Below are positions 6,448-14,499 of a stretch of DNA of 33,915 nt, one piece after another. The stretch is from a virus: positions 1 through 33,915 of the IMG/VR virus record IMGVR_UViG_3300032325_000396. One strand, given 5' to 3'. The notes under the pieces were generated by a model. It was not told the origin of the DNA. It worked only from the letters and a program-made list of their open reading frames with translations, and searched no databases. The first letter of the stretch is position 1. The number at the start of each line of letters is the position of its first letter. Both the position numbers and the translations under genes were made by a program.

Positions 6448-7554
6448 ATGACTGAAAACATTACCCCACGTCAGGTTGAGGCGGCGAAACTTCTTGAAGG
6501 TGCGCTACGCGGAGACCGCAAAGACAAGCTAAAGCTACAAGAAGGTATCGCAATGAGCGACCTACCTATCCAGCTAGCACCAGTTATCAACAAGATCTTG
6601 TTGCAGAACTACGCAGCCACACCAAAGGTGTGGGACTCGTTCGCAACTCGTCTAGTAGTTGACGACTTCCGCAAGCAGCAGTACCTAAACCTCAAGTACG
6701 AGGATGACGGTATGGACAACCAGGGAGACAAGTTCCGCGAGGGATCACTTCCTACTGTTGGCGAGTACGACGAGTACCCAACTGCTGGTTGGTTCTCAGT
6801 TACTGAGTCCGACTTCGCAGTGAAGAAGGCCGGTCAGCGTGTCCGCTTCTCATGGGAAGCTGTCGTTAACGACGGAAACATCTCTCTTCTAGAGCGTCTA
6901 CCTATCGAGCTTGGCCTAAAGGCTGCCGGTAAGGAAGATGAGGAAGTTACCAAGCAGCTTGTTACTTCGTCTGGTCTAAACACCACGAACTTCAAGTCAG
7001 GTAACAACAACCTATTCTCCGGAAACGGTGCTCTAACTATGGAGAACCTAGAGAAGGCAATCCAGGCTGCTAACCTACAGCAGTACAACGGTAAGCTAAT
7101 CCAGCCAGTAACTCAGTTCGCATTGGTAATCCCACGTGCGCTTGAGCTTACTGCTAGAAAGATCTTCTCTGTTCAGGAGATCCGCACTCAGAACGGTACT
7201 GGAGCTGGCTCAACAGTTACAATCACCGGAAACCCAATCGCACCATCTACAATCAACATCGTAGTAAACGACTGGCTAACAAAGATCAACTCATCCGCAA
7301 GTGCATACTGGTTCCTAATTCCAGTACCATCTCAGACACTTAACCCAAGCGTTGTGCTTGGATTCCTTCGTGGATTCGAGGCTCCTGAGCTTCGCGTTAA
7401 GTCTGCATCTGGTCAGTACTTCGGCGGCGGAGATGTTCCTGAGAACTACGGTTCATTCGACAACGATGACTGGCAGATGAGAATCCGCCACATCGCAACT
7501 GGTGGATTCTTCGTTCCTGCAGGTACAATCGCTTCAACTGGAGCTGGTTCCTAA
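6448..7554 (+). CDS. Major capsid protein (HK97 fold)
   Basis: A 368-residue protein with a ribosome site reading GGATAGGTAAAAATG. The N-terminal 40 residues are charged and helical (MTENITPRQVEAAKLLEGAL), like a short delta region. SDLPIQLAPVINKILLQNY, the E-loop-like stretch with QGDKFREGSLPTVGEYDEYP, and the C-terminal NYGSFDNDDWQMRIRHI then GGFFVPAG fit HK97-type capsid proteins of actinobacteriophages. Codon use is more uniform than in its neighbours (many AAC, GAG and CTA), as expected for a highly expressed gene. A strong stem-loop terminator follows at once. Confidence 0.9.
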   Translation: MTENITPRQVEAAKLLEGALRGDRKDKLKLQEGIAMSDLPIQLAPVINKILLQNYAATPKVWDSFATRLVVDDFRKQQYLNLKYEDDGMDNQGDKFREGSLPTVGEYDEYPTAGWFSVTESDFAVKKAGQRVRFSWEAVVNDGNISLLERLPIELGLKAAGKEDEEVTKQLVTSSGLNTTNFKSGNNNLFSGNGALTMENLEKAIQAANLQQYNGKLIQPVTQFALVIPRALELTARKIFSVQEIRTQNGTGAGSTVTITGNPIAPSTINIVVNDWLTKINSSASAYWFLIPVPSQTLNPSVVLGFLRGFEAPELRVKSASGQYFGGGDVPENYGSFDNDDWQMRIRHIATGGFFVPAGTIASTGAGS

Positions 7555-7567
7555 CAGCTAACAGGGG

Positions 7568-7613
7568 AAATCCCCTCACATAGGCCTCAAGCTTGTGTGG
7601 GGGGATTTTTTTT
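7568..7613 (+). terminator. Rho-independent terminator after major capsid gene
   Basis: AAATCCCCTCACA (7568-7580) pairs with TGTGGGGGGATTT (7596-7608) with one G-U wobble, and the run of T extends to 7613. It ends the head operon and isolates the adsorption genes that follow. Confidence 0.88.
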
Positions 7614-7615
7614 AG

Positions 7616-7621
7616 TATAAT
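7616..7621 (+). promoter_or_regulatory. -10 box after the capsid terminator
   Basis: A perfect TATAAT hexamer follows the T-run of the terminator by three bases and lies about 70 bases before the NlpC/P60 start. A new transcription unit beginning here is plausible; no -35 box is evident. Confidence 0.4.
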
Positions 7622-7690
7622 AATTACCAATTACAACTTAATAGTCAAAAATGACCCCAGTACTAACGCAAGGAAAGGTAAGGTCAAATT

Positions 7691-8281
7691 ATGAAAAAGA
7701 TACTAACAATCGCAGTTATGACCTCTGTTCTAACAACGTGTGGCATGTCTGCAAATGCAAATGATAAAGTAGTAAAACCAATAGTAGTAAAAGAAATTGA
7801 TCATGAGACTTTTATAGAGTTTTTGATTAACTTTGACAAAGAACAAACTTTGCTACAGAAGCAAGCTGCAGAGTTTAAAGCGGCTAAATTAAGAGCTGCA
7901 ATTATGGAATCAAGAATTAGATCACTAGAACAATACGTAGGAAAAACTTGGTACGTATTTTCTGGAGTTACTCCCGAAGGTTGGGATTGCTCTGGATTAG
8001 TAATGTGGTTTTATTCGGAATTTAATATAGAGTTGCAGCACTCTGTGACCGCACAAATTCATTCTGGTGAGCAAACAGAAAACCCAATGCCCGGGGATAT
8101 TGTGGCTTTTAAATATCATGGATCTGACATGGGATACCATAACGGTTTATACATTGGAAACGACATGTATATTCATTCACCACGAGAAGGCGCAAGAACT
8201 AAACTTAGCTCTGTGTCTGAATACGCTGGCGAGCACTCAGTGCCAGTTTATACGAGGGTTGACTTAGGTCTGCTAAAATAG
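7691..8281 (+). CDS. Exported NlpC/P60 cell-wall endopeptidase
   Basis: A 196-residue protein with an AGGAAAGGTAAGG ribosome site. Residues 1-24 form a signal peptide: KK, a hydrophobic core (ILTIAVMTSVLTTC), then SANAN, a likely signal peptidase I site. A charged helical stretch (about 35-82) precedes an NlpC/P60 domain with Cys100 in WDCSG, His150 in YHNGLYIG and His162 in YIHSPRE, the expected Cys/His/polar triad. It would cleave peptide stems of peptidoglycan. Placement at the head of the fibre island rather than beside the lysis genes suggests a virion-associated or envelope-targeted role. Cys17 is a poor lipobox. Confidence 0.85.
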   Translation: MKKILTIAVMTSVLTTCGMSANANDKVVKPIVVKEIDHETFIEFLINFDKEQTLLQKQAAEFKAAKLRAAIMESRIRSLEQYVGKTWYVFSGVTPEGWDCSGLVMWFYSEFNIELQHSVTAQIHSGEQTENPMPGDIVAFKYHGSDMGYHNGLYIGNDMYIHSPREGARTKLSSVSEYAGEHSVPVYTRVDLGLLK

Positions 8282-8313
8282 AGGAAGTCACGTTCCCTCC
8301 TTCGTGACACGAT

Positions 8314-8356
8314 ACCCGCCCTGTTGAGCTTATGTTCCGGGGCGGGTTTCACTTTT
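8314..8356 (+). terminator. Probable terminator after NlpC/P60 gene
   Basis: ACCCGCCC (8314-8321) pairs perfectly with GGGCGGGT (8340-8347) around an 18-base loop, followed by a T-rich but interrupted tail (TTCACTTTT). A shorter GTCAC/GTGAC hairpin precedes it at about 8287-8307. Position right after the stop and right before a promoter box supports termination. Confidence 0.65.
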
Positions 8357-8358
8357 AC

Positions 8359-8367
8359 TGGTAGAAT
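8359..8367 (+). promoter_or_regulatory. Extended -10 promoter, fibre cassette A
   Basis: TGGTAGAAT is a clean TGn-TAnAAT extended -10. The ATG at 8377 begins only ten bases after it, so a transcript starting seven or so bases downstream would be nearly leaderless, although AGAAGGA also lies in between. The box at 11361-11369 is identical in sequence and in spacing to its gene. Confidence 0.55.
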
Positions 8368-8376
8368 AGAAGGACT

Positions 8377-10023
8377 ATGATTATTTTTCCAGATAGCAAT
8401 CTACCACCACAGTCGCAAGACTGGGGCGATAAGGTTGAAAAAGAAATCAAAAGAATTGACAAAAAAACCGGGCGCTCAATATCTGTTTCTGGTGATGATG
8501 GTCAAAGTTCTGGCGATGGTACGCAAGGGCCAGCTGGTCCTGCAGGGCCACAAGGCCCGCAAGGAGATCAAGGTCCAGCAGGTTCACAGGGACTTAAGGG
8601 TGATAAGGGTGATAAAGGCGATACTGGTAATCAGGGAATACAGGGTGAGCAGGGTCTAAAGGGAGATAAAGGCGATACTGGTAACACCGGAGCTCAGGGT
8701 ATCCAAGGCGAGCAAGGCTTAAAGGGCGATAAGGGTGACACTGGTTCTCAAGGCATCCAAGGAGTAAAAGGCGACAAAGGCGACACGGGAGCAACTGGCT
8801 CTCAGGGCATCCAAGGCGAACGCGGTTTAACGGGCGAGCAAGGAATACCTGGTGCAAAAGGCGACAAAGGCAATACTGGAGATACTGGACCAGCAGGGGC
8901 TACGGGCGCTACGGGAGCAACGGGCTCTCAAGGTCAAAATGGTTTTTCTGCTTATCAAGTTGCTGTTATTGATGGATTCGTTGGTACGGAAGCGCAATGG
9001 TTAGCTAGCTTAGTTGGAGCCACTGGTGCAGCCGGTGCAACTGGGGCGCAAGGTATTCAAGGTATTCAAGGTATCAAGGGTGACAAAGGCGACAAGGGTG
9101 ATACTGGAGATACTGGACCACAAGGTGCTTCTGGCGATAGCTCAACTCACTATCACTACAAGACTAAAACAAACACTACAAGCGGAGACCCCGCAAATCA
9201 GCATCTTGGTTGGAATAACACAACACAAATCAATTCCACTGCTTTACGTGTAAATCACATAGATGCAGATAATCAAGATGATGCAATTTTTCTTGACCTA
9301 ATTAATCAACACGATGTCTTAATTATTCAGGATAAAAATAATTCTGCAAACTATCAGAAGTGGGAAGTCTCAGGCGCTCCAACTTACAACGCTACTTGGG
9401 ATCTATTTCCAGTAACTCTTATCGCATCAGGTGGTACTGGCACAACAGACTTTGCAAATAACCATGCTGTGCTTTTGATTATTGTTTCCGTTGGAAACGT
9501 TGGACCGCAGGGACCGGCTGGTGCAACAGGAGCGCAAGGACCGGCTGGACCGACTGGGCCTCAGGGCATTCAGGGTATTCAGGGCGTAAAAGGTGACACT
9601 GGGGCAACGGGAGCCGATTCAACTGTACCCGGTCCACAAGGTCCGACAGGACCAGCTGGACCACAAGGTCCTGCTGGTGAAAGTGCCTCAGTAGCAGTTT
9701 CAGATACTCCACCAACATCAGCTTCTCAAGGCGATCAGTGGTACAATAGCAGTACTGGTGAGAGCTATATTTATTATGACAATTACTGGGTAGAATTAAA
9801 CAACTCACTTCCTGGTCCCCAGGGCGAACAGGGAATTCAGGGAAACACTGGTGCAGCTGGTCCGACTGGTCCGACTGGTGCCACTGGTCCGACTGGTCCG
9901 ACTGGACCACAGGGTCCAGCGGGTGCAGATGGTGCTACTGGTGCAACAGGCCCACAGGGCCCCACTGGGCCAGAGCCTTCTGTTGGTAAGGTAATAGCAA
10001 TGTCAATAGTCTTCGGAGGATAG
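8377..10023 (+). CDS. Collagen-like tail fibre shaft protein
   Basis: A 548-residue fibre protein. The N-terminus ([19 protein letters not shown], then a charged helix) resembles that of the fibre encoded at 30610 and may be the virion attachment site. Gly-X-Y triplet blocks occupy about 51-187, 213-247, 373-437 and 483-540. They are interrupted by a short tail-fibre motif ([13 protein letters not shown], about 200), a nonrepetitive domain (about 248-370) and a module [20 protein letters not shown] that recurs in the gene at 12269. The protein ends in a hydrophobic tail ([10 protein letters not shown]). Collagen-like blocks form trimeric stalks. Repetitive DNA makes length variation likely. 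Confidence 0.85.
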   Translation: MIIFPDSNLPPQSQDWGDKVEKEIKRIDKKTGRSISVSGDDGQSSGDGTQGPAGPAGPQGPQGDQGPAGSQGLKGDKGDKGDTGNQGIQGEQGLKGDKGDTGNTGAQGIQGEQGLKGDKGDTGSQGIQGVKGDKGDTGATGSQGIQGERGLTGEQGIPGAKGDKGNTGDTGPAGATGATGATGSQGQNGFSAYQVAVIDGFVGTEAQWLASLVGATGAAGATGAQGIQGIQGIKGDKGDKGDTGDTGPQGASGDSSTHYHYKTKTNTTSGDPANQHLGWNNTTQINSTALRVNHIDADNQDDAIFLDLINQHDVLIIQDKNNSANYQKWEVSGAPTYNATWDLFPVTLIASGGTGTTDFANNHAVLLIIVSVGNVGPQGPAGATGAQGPAGPTGPQGIQGIQGVKGDTGATGADSTVPGPQGPTGPAGPQGPAGESASVAVSDTPPTSASQGDQWYNSSTGESYIYYDNYWVELNNSLPGPQGEQGIQGNTGAAGPTGPTGATGPTGPTGPQGPAGADGATGATGPQGPTGPEPSVGKVIAMSIVFGG

Positions 10024-10026
10024 TAA

Positions 10027-10386
10027 ATGGCAAATCCAAACATAGTTGGTGTAACAAGCATTTTTGGTAAAACCGTTTCTGTTGCCTTGACTGCTACTGA
10101 GCAAACAATTCTTACGAATGCTGCATCCAGCAATAAAATTTTTAAAGTGAATGTTATCATTGCGGCAAATATAGACGGCGCTTCCTCTGCTGATGTTACT
10201 GTAAGGCTTCACAACGGTACTACGTCATTCCCAATAGCACATACCCTTTCCGTACCGGCAGATGCAACCCTTTTAGTTACTGATAAATCTGCGTCATTTT
10301 ATTTAGAAGAAAACTGGTCTATTAGAGCTCTAGCATCTGCTGCTGGCGATATTCAATTAACTATTTCTTATGAGGAAATAGCCTGA
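10027..10386 (+). CDS. Small beta-sandwich virion protein, paralog 1
   Basis: A 119-residue protein with GGAGG just upstream of the ATG. It is made of alternating hydrophobic strands, starting [20 protein letters not shown] and ending [11 protein letters not shown]. It is paralogous in layout to the proteins at 12673, 14731 and 15104: a Thr-rich entry strand, a conserved V-V-V-N/I stretch after about 40 residues, and an ending in Ile/Phe-x-Ser-like residues. It follows the collagen fibre and precedes a lectin-like gene, so it may be a collar or adaptor in the fibre. No known family is assigned. Confidence 0.7.
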   Translation: MANPNIVGVTSIFGKTVSVALTATEQTILTNAASSNKIFKVNVIIAANIDGASSADVTVRLHNGTTSFPIAHTLSVPADATLLVTDKSASFYLEENWSIRALASAAGDIQLTISYEEIA

Positions 10387-11207
10387 TGTTTAATGGAGGC
10401 ATTTTAGGTAAATTGAATTCTCCAGTAGCATCAGGTGCTAAGAGTGGTGTTTGGTCGATACGTGAGCTTTATCTTGGTGAGCAAAGTAGTAACTGGAGGC
10501 AATTCCCGAGTTCTGGATTGCAGCTTCTTTTAGATGCGGGAAATCCAGCCTCTTACTCCGGCTCTGGAACAACTTGGACAAATTTAATGGGAACTGGAAA
10601 TTTTACGATTAATCAAAGTGCATACAATTCATCCGGAGTTAAGTTTATGGACTTCAATGGATCTTTTGGCTGCGCTAAAAAAATAGATTCAGACTTCACA
10701 GCCCTTGGAACCGATAATGTCACTTTCGTTACTTGGACTAGGATTACACAATCGACATCTAACTGGAGAACCCTACTAAGAGGACTCTCCTCCGGAGGTG
10801 ATCACCAAGTTATTATCCAATCAGGTGCGTACACTATTGGAATGTATGATAACGTAAACGCAAGCGCATTTAATAGCTCAGGTTTTAATCAGAATAGCAT
10901 CCCCGGCTGGAATACTGGACAATGGAATATGTTGGTTTGGAGGTGGCGCGGAGGATCATCTCCTTATTATAATTTTAGCTACAACGATTCTCCTAATATC
11001 ATACGTGGCTCAAATACTTCCTCAAATGCTAGATTTAAAAATGGCATTTGTTCAATTGGCGCTTATAATGAGGCGCTTCAATCAAATCCATCTACTGCAA
11101 GTCAGTATTGGGGAGACATCGCTGCCTGCTATGGATATAACAGGTATTTAACGGATCAAGAAATATTAGATATATTTTCAGCAACAAGAGCAAGATATGG
11201 TATGTAA
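10386..11207 (+). CDS. LamG/concanavalin A-like receptor-binding protein
   Basis: A 273-residue protein whose ATG overlaps the preceding stop (TGATG) and has GAGGAAA upstream. The segment LQLLLDAGNPASYSGSGTTW, then WTNLMG, is the standard entry of phage LamG/laminin G-like jelly rolls. The ending IAACYGYNRYLTDQEILDIF followed by SATRARYG is their typical closing helix. Between them lie Trp-rich strands and a Gly/Ser-rich loop. Such domains bind glycans. As last large protein of the first cassette it is the best candidate for the tip that contacts the host surface polysaccharide. Confidence 0.8.
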   Translation: MFNGGILGKLNSPVASGAKSGVWSIRELYLGEQSSNWRQFPSSGLQLLLDAGNPASYSGSGTTWTNLMGTGNFTINQSAYNSSGVKFMDFNGSFGCAKKIDSDFTALGTDNVTFVTWTRITQSTSNWRTLLRGLSSGGDHQVIIQSGAYTIGMYDNVNASAFNSSGFNQNSIPGWNTGQWNMLVWRWRGGSSPYYNFSYNDSPNIIRGSNTSSNARFKNGICSIGAYNEALQSNPSTASQYWGDIAACYGYNRYLTDQEILDIFSATRARYGM

Positions 11208-11216
11208 GAAGCAAAT

Positions 11217-11357
11217 ATGGCAATGAATTTTCCAGATAACCCTACCGTAAATCAACAATTTACTGTTGGACAAAGAACTTGGTACTGGACTGGCGTAGCC
11301 TGGAAAGCTGTAACTCTTAATCCATTAGATGTTTCAGTCGACGGTGGAACCGCTTAA
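11217..11357 (+). CDS. Short tail-associated protein, FP-x-xP / TFTVG type
   Basis: A 46-residue protein: MAMNFPDNPTVNQQFTVG, then RTWYWTGVAWKAV, ending DVSVDGGTA. The motif series N/D-F-P-x-x-P, F-T-V-G, W-x-W and V-W/A-W-K is shared with the 66-residue protein at 14299 and with small modules found in many phage fibre loci. Its last residues (DGGTA) match the end of the next large gene product. It is preceded by AAGAAGCAAAT, a weak ribosome site. Confidence 0.65.
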   Translation: MAMNFPDNPTVNQQFTVGQRTWYWTGVAWKAVTLNPLDVSVDGGTA

Positions 11358-11360
11358 TTG

Positions 11361-11369
11361 TGGTAGAAT
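11361..11369 (+). promoter_or_regulatory. Extended -10 promoter, fibre cassette B
   Basis: TGGTAGAAT, identical to the box at 8359-8367 and again ten bases before its ATG (11379). No Shine-Dalgarno-like sequence lies between box and start, which favours a near-leaderless transcript. Confidence 0.55.
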
Positions 11370-11378
11370 AGAGTCATC

Positions 11379-12269
11379 ATGGCCAACATTCCAAGCAATC
11401 TCTCTTACGGCACTGTAACTGGTCGTTTTATTCTTGCATACGCCGATAGCGTTGACGCTGGAGCAGAGCCAGATGCAATCCCCGCAGCAGGTGCTGTTTA
11501 CTTTAAAGCTTCTCCAGTCTTTATTAAAGACGCAACCGCTGATCCTGCAGCAGTTACAATTCTTCCTGCAGTTGTCGAAGCAACCCTAGATTCAGATGGA
11601 TACATTTGTGGCTTTGGCACAACTCGTGGCGTAAACCTAGTTGCAACAGATGACCCACAGGGAAACCCAGTTAACTGGACTTGGGCTGTTGAGTTTAGAC
11701 TTACTGACCAAACTGGCACACCAGTACCGCTTCCAGGTTTTAGCTTCTCGCTTCCAAGCGGTCAAACACGTGATCTTACGGTTTTGTCTCCTGTGCCAGA
11801 TGCAAACGGAACCTTTTATCTTGTAGGACCAACTGGTCCGGCTAACACTTTATCTGTTGGCACAGTAGCCACTGGAAACGCGGGAACAAATGCTGCGATT
11901 CAGATAACTGGAACAGCCCCATCTCAAACTGTTAATTTTACAATTCCTCGTGGAGATCAGGGAATCCAGGGAATCCAGGGTATTCAGGGTATTCAAGGAG
12001 TCAAGGGTGATGCATTAAATATTCTTGGAACAGTAGCTACTGTTGGAAATCTTCCGACAACTGGCAACGACAGTAATGATGGTTACATTGTTGAAGCAAA
12101 TGGTCATCTTTGGATTTGGCAATCAGTAGAAAATAGCTGGCTTGATGTTGGAGAAATCAAAGGCCCAGGTGTGGCTGGGGGCGGAAGCACTAATGCTATA
12201 CTTGTAAAAGCTAGCAATTCTAGCTATGATACAACTTGGACTAACGTTATAGACGGAGGAACGGCCTAA
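11379..12269 (+). CDS. Minor tail / fibre base protein with collagen-like patch
   Basis: A 296-residue protein. Residues 1-140 form a beta-rich globular domain (NIPSNLSYGTVTGRFILAYA, later WTWAVEFRLTDQTGTP and FSLPSG) typical of actinophage minor tail proteins that anchor fibres. A linker (about 150-190) leads to a short collagen-like run with five Gly-Ile-Gln units ([18 protein letters not shown]), then a WIWQ-containing module and the ending VIDGGTA. No ribosome site is obvious, consistent with leaderless start from the upstream promoter box. The stop overlaps the next ATG (TAATG). Confidence 0.75.
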   Translation: MANIPSNLSYGTVTGRFILAYADSVDAGAEPDAIPAAGAVYFKASPVFIKDATADPAAVTILPAVVEATLDSDGYICGFGTTRGVNLVATDDPQGNPVNWTWAVEFRLTDQTGTPVPLPGFSFSLPSGQTRDLTVLSPVPDANGTFYLVGPTGPANTLSVGTVATGNAGTNAAIQITGTAPSQTVNFTIPRGDQGIQGIQGIQGIQGVKGDALNILGTVATVGNLPTTGNDSNDGYIVEANGHLWIWQSVENSWLDVGEIKGPGVAGGGSTNAILVKASNSSYDTTWTNVIDGGTA

Positions 12270-12673
12270 TGCCCGTTCAGACTGTAATTAAGCACCGCAG
12301 GGATCTTGCTGCTAACTGGACAACTACAAATCCGATTCTTAATGCCGGTGAAATTGGCTTTGAAGCCGATACTGGTAAATTTAAGATAGGTAATGGTACT
12401 CAAAACTGGGTTGCACTAAAGTACGCTGGTGGCGGTGGGATCTCAGTATCTGAGACTGCTCCTACTAACCCAGATCAAGGTGCTCTTTGGTTTAACTCAA
12501 CAAACGGAATTACCTACATCCGCTACGACTCTTACTGGGTAGAGCAAAGCCCAGCAATTACTGGACCACGAGGACCAGCAGGTCCAGCAGGAGCAACTGG
12601 TGCAACAGGTGCAACTGGGTCTGCAGCAAACACTGATGAACTATACGCAATTACACTTATGGGAGCTATCTAA
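12269..12673 (+). CDS. Fibre protein with Mtd N-terminal-type domain
   Basis: A 134-residue protein, ribosome site GGAGGA. Residues about 8-55 (RRDLAANWTTTNPILNAGE, later DTGKFKIGNGTQNW) match the N-terminal domain of the Bordetella phage major tropism determinant, a virion-docking fold common in phage fibres. Residues 60-95 carry the LWFNSTNGITYIRYDSYWVE module also present in the collagen fibre at 8377. Eight collagen-like triplets follow, and then the hydrophobic end ELYAITLMGAI. The variable lectin domain of true Mtd is absent. It probably anchors the downstream proteins of the cassette. Confidence 0.75.
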   Translation: MPVQTVIKHRRDLAANWTTTNPILNAGEIGFEADTGKFKIGNGTQNWVALKYAGGGGISVSETAPTNPDQGALWFNSTNGITYIRYDSYWVEQSPAITGPRGPAGPAGATGATGATGSAANTDELYAITLMGAI

Positions 12674-12978
12674 TGCCATCAACACCAAAAACTTTATTCC
12701 GTGGAGCAGCCACTACAACAGTAGGCACTGTGCTTTACACTGTTCCCGCTGCAACCACTACAGTAGTAACTAGCATTGTTGTGACGAATACCACATCTTC
12801 AGTTGGTACTTTTACTTTAGGTTTAAATGGTACTAACTTTGCAACTACGGTAACCGTTGCTGCCTTGGATTCTACTGTCATCGACATAAAGCAAACCCTT
12901 AACGCTACTCAGACAATTACAGGTGGAGCATCAGCCACTACAATTAACTTTCACATTTCTGGAGTAGAAATAAGCTAA
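12673..12978 (+). CDS. Small beta-sandwich virion protein, paralog 2
   Basis: A 101-residue Thr-rich protein with start overlapping the preceding stop (TAATG) and GGGAG upstream. It has the strands VLYTVPAATTTVVTSIVVTN and ends TINFHISGVEIS. It shares the central VVTSIVVTN-type strand and the G-x-E-I-S ending with the proteins at 14731 and 15104. Position between an Mtd-type protein and a glycine-rich protein repeats in the third cassette. Confidence 0.7.
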   Translation: MPSTPKTLFRGAATTTVGTVLYTVPAATTTVVTSIVVTNTTSSVGTFTLGLNGTNFATTVTVAALDSTVIDIKQTLNATQTITGGASATTINFHISGVEIS

Positions 12979-13901
12979 TGGGAGTGTACAAACTTTCTAC
13001 TGGTGCAGGACTTACTACACCTAGAATTAATTATTCTTCTATGAGTGCTGGTACCCCTAGCGCTTTAATAATTGCTGCTACTGGCGGAACCATAACAACA
13101 GCAAACGGGTATAAATATCACACTTTTACTAGCTCTGGCGACTTTGTAATTTCTTCTGGAACTGGAACTATTGAAGCACTAATTGTTGGTGGTGGCGGTG
13201 GAAGCGGAAAGTGCGTAGGCGGCTCCAGAGGCAGCGCTGGTGGTGGTGGTGCTGGTGGTTTCTTACCAGTTGCTGCGTCTCTTATTTCCCCTGGCACATA
13301 CGCTGTAGTTGTTGGGGCTGGTGGACCTGGAGGAGCTAGCAACCCTAGCGCTGGCTCTCCTGGTGTAAATTCTTCCTTTAATGGCTCAACTGCTATTGGT
13401 GGAGGTGGGGGTGGCAGTAGCTCTACTAACGGGCAAAACGGTGGCTCTGGTGGTGGAGCTGGAACGTCAAGCTCTCAGTCTTCTGCCATAGGTGGTACTG
13501 GAACCGCTGGGCAGGGAACCAATGGTGGAAACCCTGGCTACGGTGGTTCAAACTTACAGTCTGCTGGTGGTGGTGGTGGTGCCCTAGTTGCTGGTGCTAA
13601 CGGAGTTTCAAACGCGGCTGGAGCTGGTGGTAACGGCTCAAACGCTTACTCTGCTTGGGCTACAGATACCTCAACTGGAGTTAGCGGTTACTACGCTGGC
13701 GGTGGTGGTGGTGGTGGTCACGGCTCAGGAGGCACTGGTGGTCTCGGCGGTGGTGGAAACGGCGTAACCTCAAACACTGCTGCTAATCCAGGGACAGTTA
13801 ATACTGGTGGTGGTGCAGGAGGTAATGCTGTGTTTGACACAACTTCACCAGCTAGTGCTGCTGGAGGCTCTGGAATAGTAATTATAAGGTACGCAGCATA
13901 A
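12978..13901 (+). CDS. Glycine-rich tail fibre tip protein 1
   Basis: A 307-residue protein. The N-terminal section (TGGTITTANGYKYHTFTSSG, later FVISSGTGTIEALIVGGGGG) is the standard entry of glycine-rich phage tip domains. A long polyglycine-rich region (about 66-300) is broken by short variable loops, and the protein ends GSGIVIIRYAA. Comparable proteins such as the T-even gp38-like adhesins use polyglycine II helices that display receptor-binding loops. Runs of GGT codons make the gene prone to in-frame length change. The start overlaps the previous stop. Confidence 0.8.
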   Translation: MGVYKLSTGAGLTTPRINYSSMSAGTPSALIIAATGGTITTANGYKYHTFTSSGDFVISSGTGTIEALIVGGGGGSGKCVGGSRGSAGGGGAGGFLPVAASLISPGTYAVVVGAGGPGGASNPSAGSPGVNSSFNGSTAIGGGGGGSSSTNGQNGGSGGGAGTSSSQSSAIGGTGTAGQGTNGGNPGYGGSNLQSAGGGGGALVAGANGVSNAAGAGGNGSNAYSAWATDTSTGVSGYYAGGGGGGGHGSGGTGGLGGGGNGVTSNTAANPGTVNTGGGAGGNAVFDTTSPASAAGGSGIVIIRYAA

Positions 13902-13917
13902 TGAAAGGTAACAAATA

Positions 13918-14283
13918 ATGGCACACTACGCATTTTTAGATGACAACAATGTTGTCACTGAGGTAATCGTTGGGATTGACGAAACTGAGCTTATTGAAGA
14001 CCTAGATACCGAAACCTGGTATGGCAACTTCCGTGGTCAGGTTTGCAAGCGCACTTCTTACAACGGCAACTACCGTAAGAACTACGCAGGTCTTGGCTAC
14101 ACTTACGATGAAGAGCTTGACGCATTCATTGCACCTAAGCCGTTTGACAGCTGGGTACTTGATGAAGACACCGCTCGCTGGGAAGCACCAGTTGCTTACC
14201 CGACTGACGGACTGACTTATGGTTGGGATGAAGCCAGCACCTCTTGGCAGGTCGTAGACTTTCCCGAAACTCCAGCAGAGTAA
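13918..14283 (+). CDS. Conserved small virion-associated protein
   Basis: A 121-residue acidic, Trp/Tyr-rich protein with a GAAAGGTAAC ribosome site. The sequence (MAHYAFLDDNNVVTEVIVG, FRGQVCKRTSYNGNYRKNYA, YTYDEELDAFIAPKPFDSW) belongs to a type I recognise as frequent in aquatic phages, often near tail genes, with no assigned function. The repeated W-x-x-DE and Pro-rich strands suggest a small beta domain. Codon use is more regular than in the flanking fibre genes. It closes the second cassette. Confidence 0.7.
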   Translation: MAHYAFLDDNNVVTEVIVGIDETELIEDLDTETWYGNFRGQVCKRTSYNGNYRKNYAGLGYTYDEELDAFIAPKPFDSWVLDEDTARWEAPVAYPTDGLTYGWDEASTSWQVVDFPETPAE

Positions 14284-14285
14284 GG

Positions 14286-14291
14286 TACAAT
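14286..14291 (+). promoter_or_regulatory. -10 promoter box, fibre cassette C
   Basis: GG-TACAAT-AGA resembles the boxes at 8359 and 11361 and lies eight bases before the ATG at 14299, which lacks a well-spaced ribosome site. The upstream TG is not present, so it is a weaker match. Confidence 0.4.
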
Positions 14292-14298
14292 AGAAACT

Positions 14299-14499
14299 AT
14301 GCCAGCGATAGATTTTCCTAACAGCCCAGCCGTCAACGACACCTTTACAGTAGGTAGCGTTAGCTGGAAGTGGGATGGCTCTGTTTGGCAGAGCGTGCCC
14401 ACAATCGACGCTGTTACTGGTAATCTTGATGGTGGTAAAGCAAATAGCAACTTTGGCGGAATAAATACAATTAACGGTGGAAACGCGGTGTTAGCATAA
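14299..14499 (+). CDS. Short tail-associated protein, FP-x-xP / TFTVG type
   Basis: A 66-residue protein: IDFPNSPAVNDTFTVGSV then SWKWDGSVWQSVPT, followed by a Gly/Asn-rich tail ending INGGNAVLA. Related to the 46-residue protein at 11217 through the F-P-x-x-P, F-T-V-G, W-x-W and V-W motifs. The motif set is common in modular fibre loci and may be a trimerisation or docking element. The stop overlaps the next ATG. Confidence 0.65.
   Translation: MPAIDFPNSPAVNDTFTVGSVSWKWDGSVWQSVPTIDAVTGNLDGGKANSNFGGINTINGGNAVLA

Noticed and set aside
7691-7760. Lipoprotein signal in the NlpC/P60 protein (Cys17)
   Set aside because: The residues before the Cys (V-L-T-T) fit a lipobox poorly, and a normal signal peptidase I site (SANAN) follows.
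8284-8307. Possible third copy of the covarying hairpin
   Set aside because: GAAGTCAC and CTCC recur here, but the 3' arm is only GTGAC, and the TCGTC spacer and GGAG partner are missing. Treated as a chance or degenerate match.
9479-10160. Leftward open frames over the collagen-like gene
   Set aside because: They arise because Gly-X-Y codons lack stops on the complement. Proline/valine-rich nonsense sequence with no start signals.
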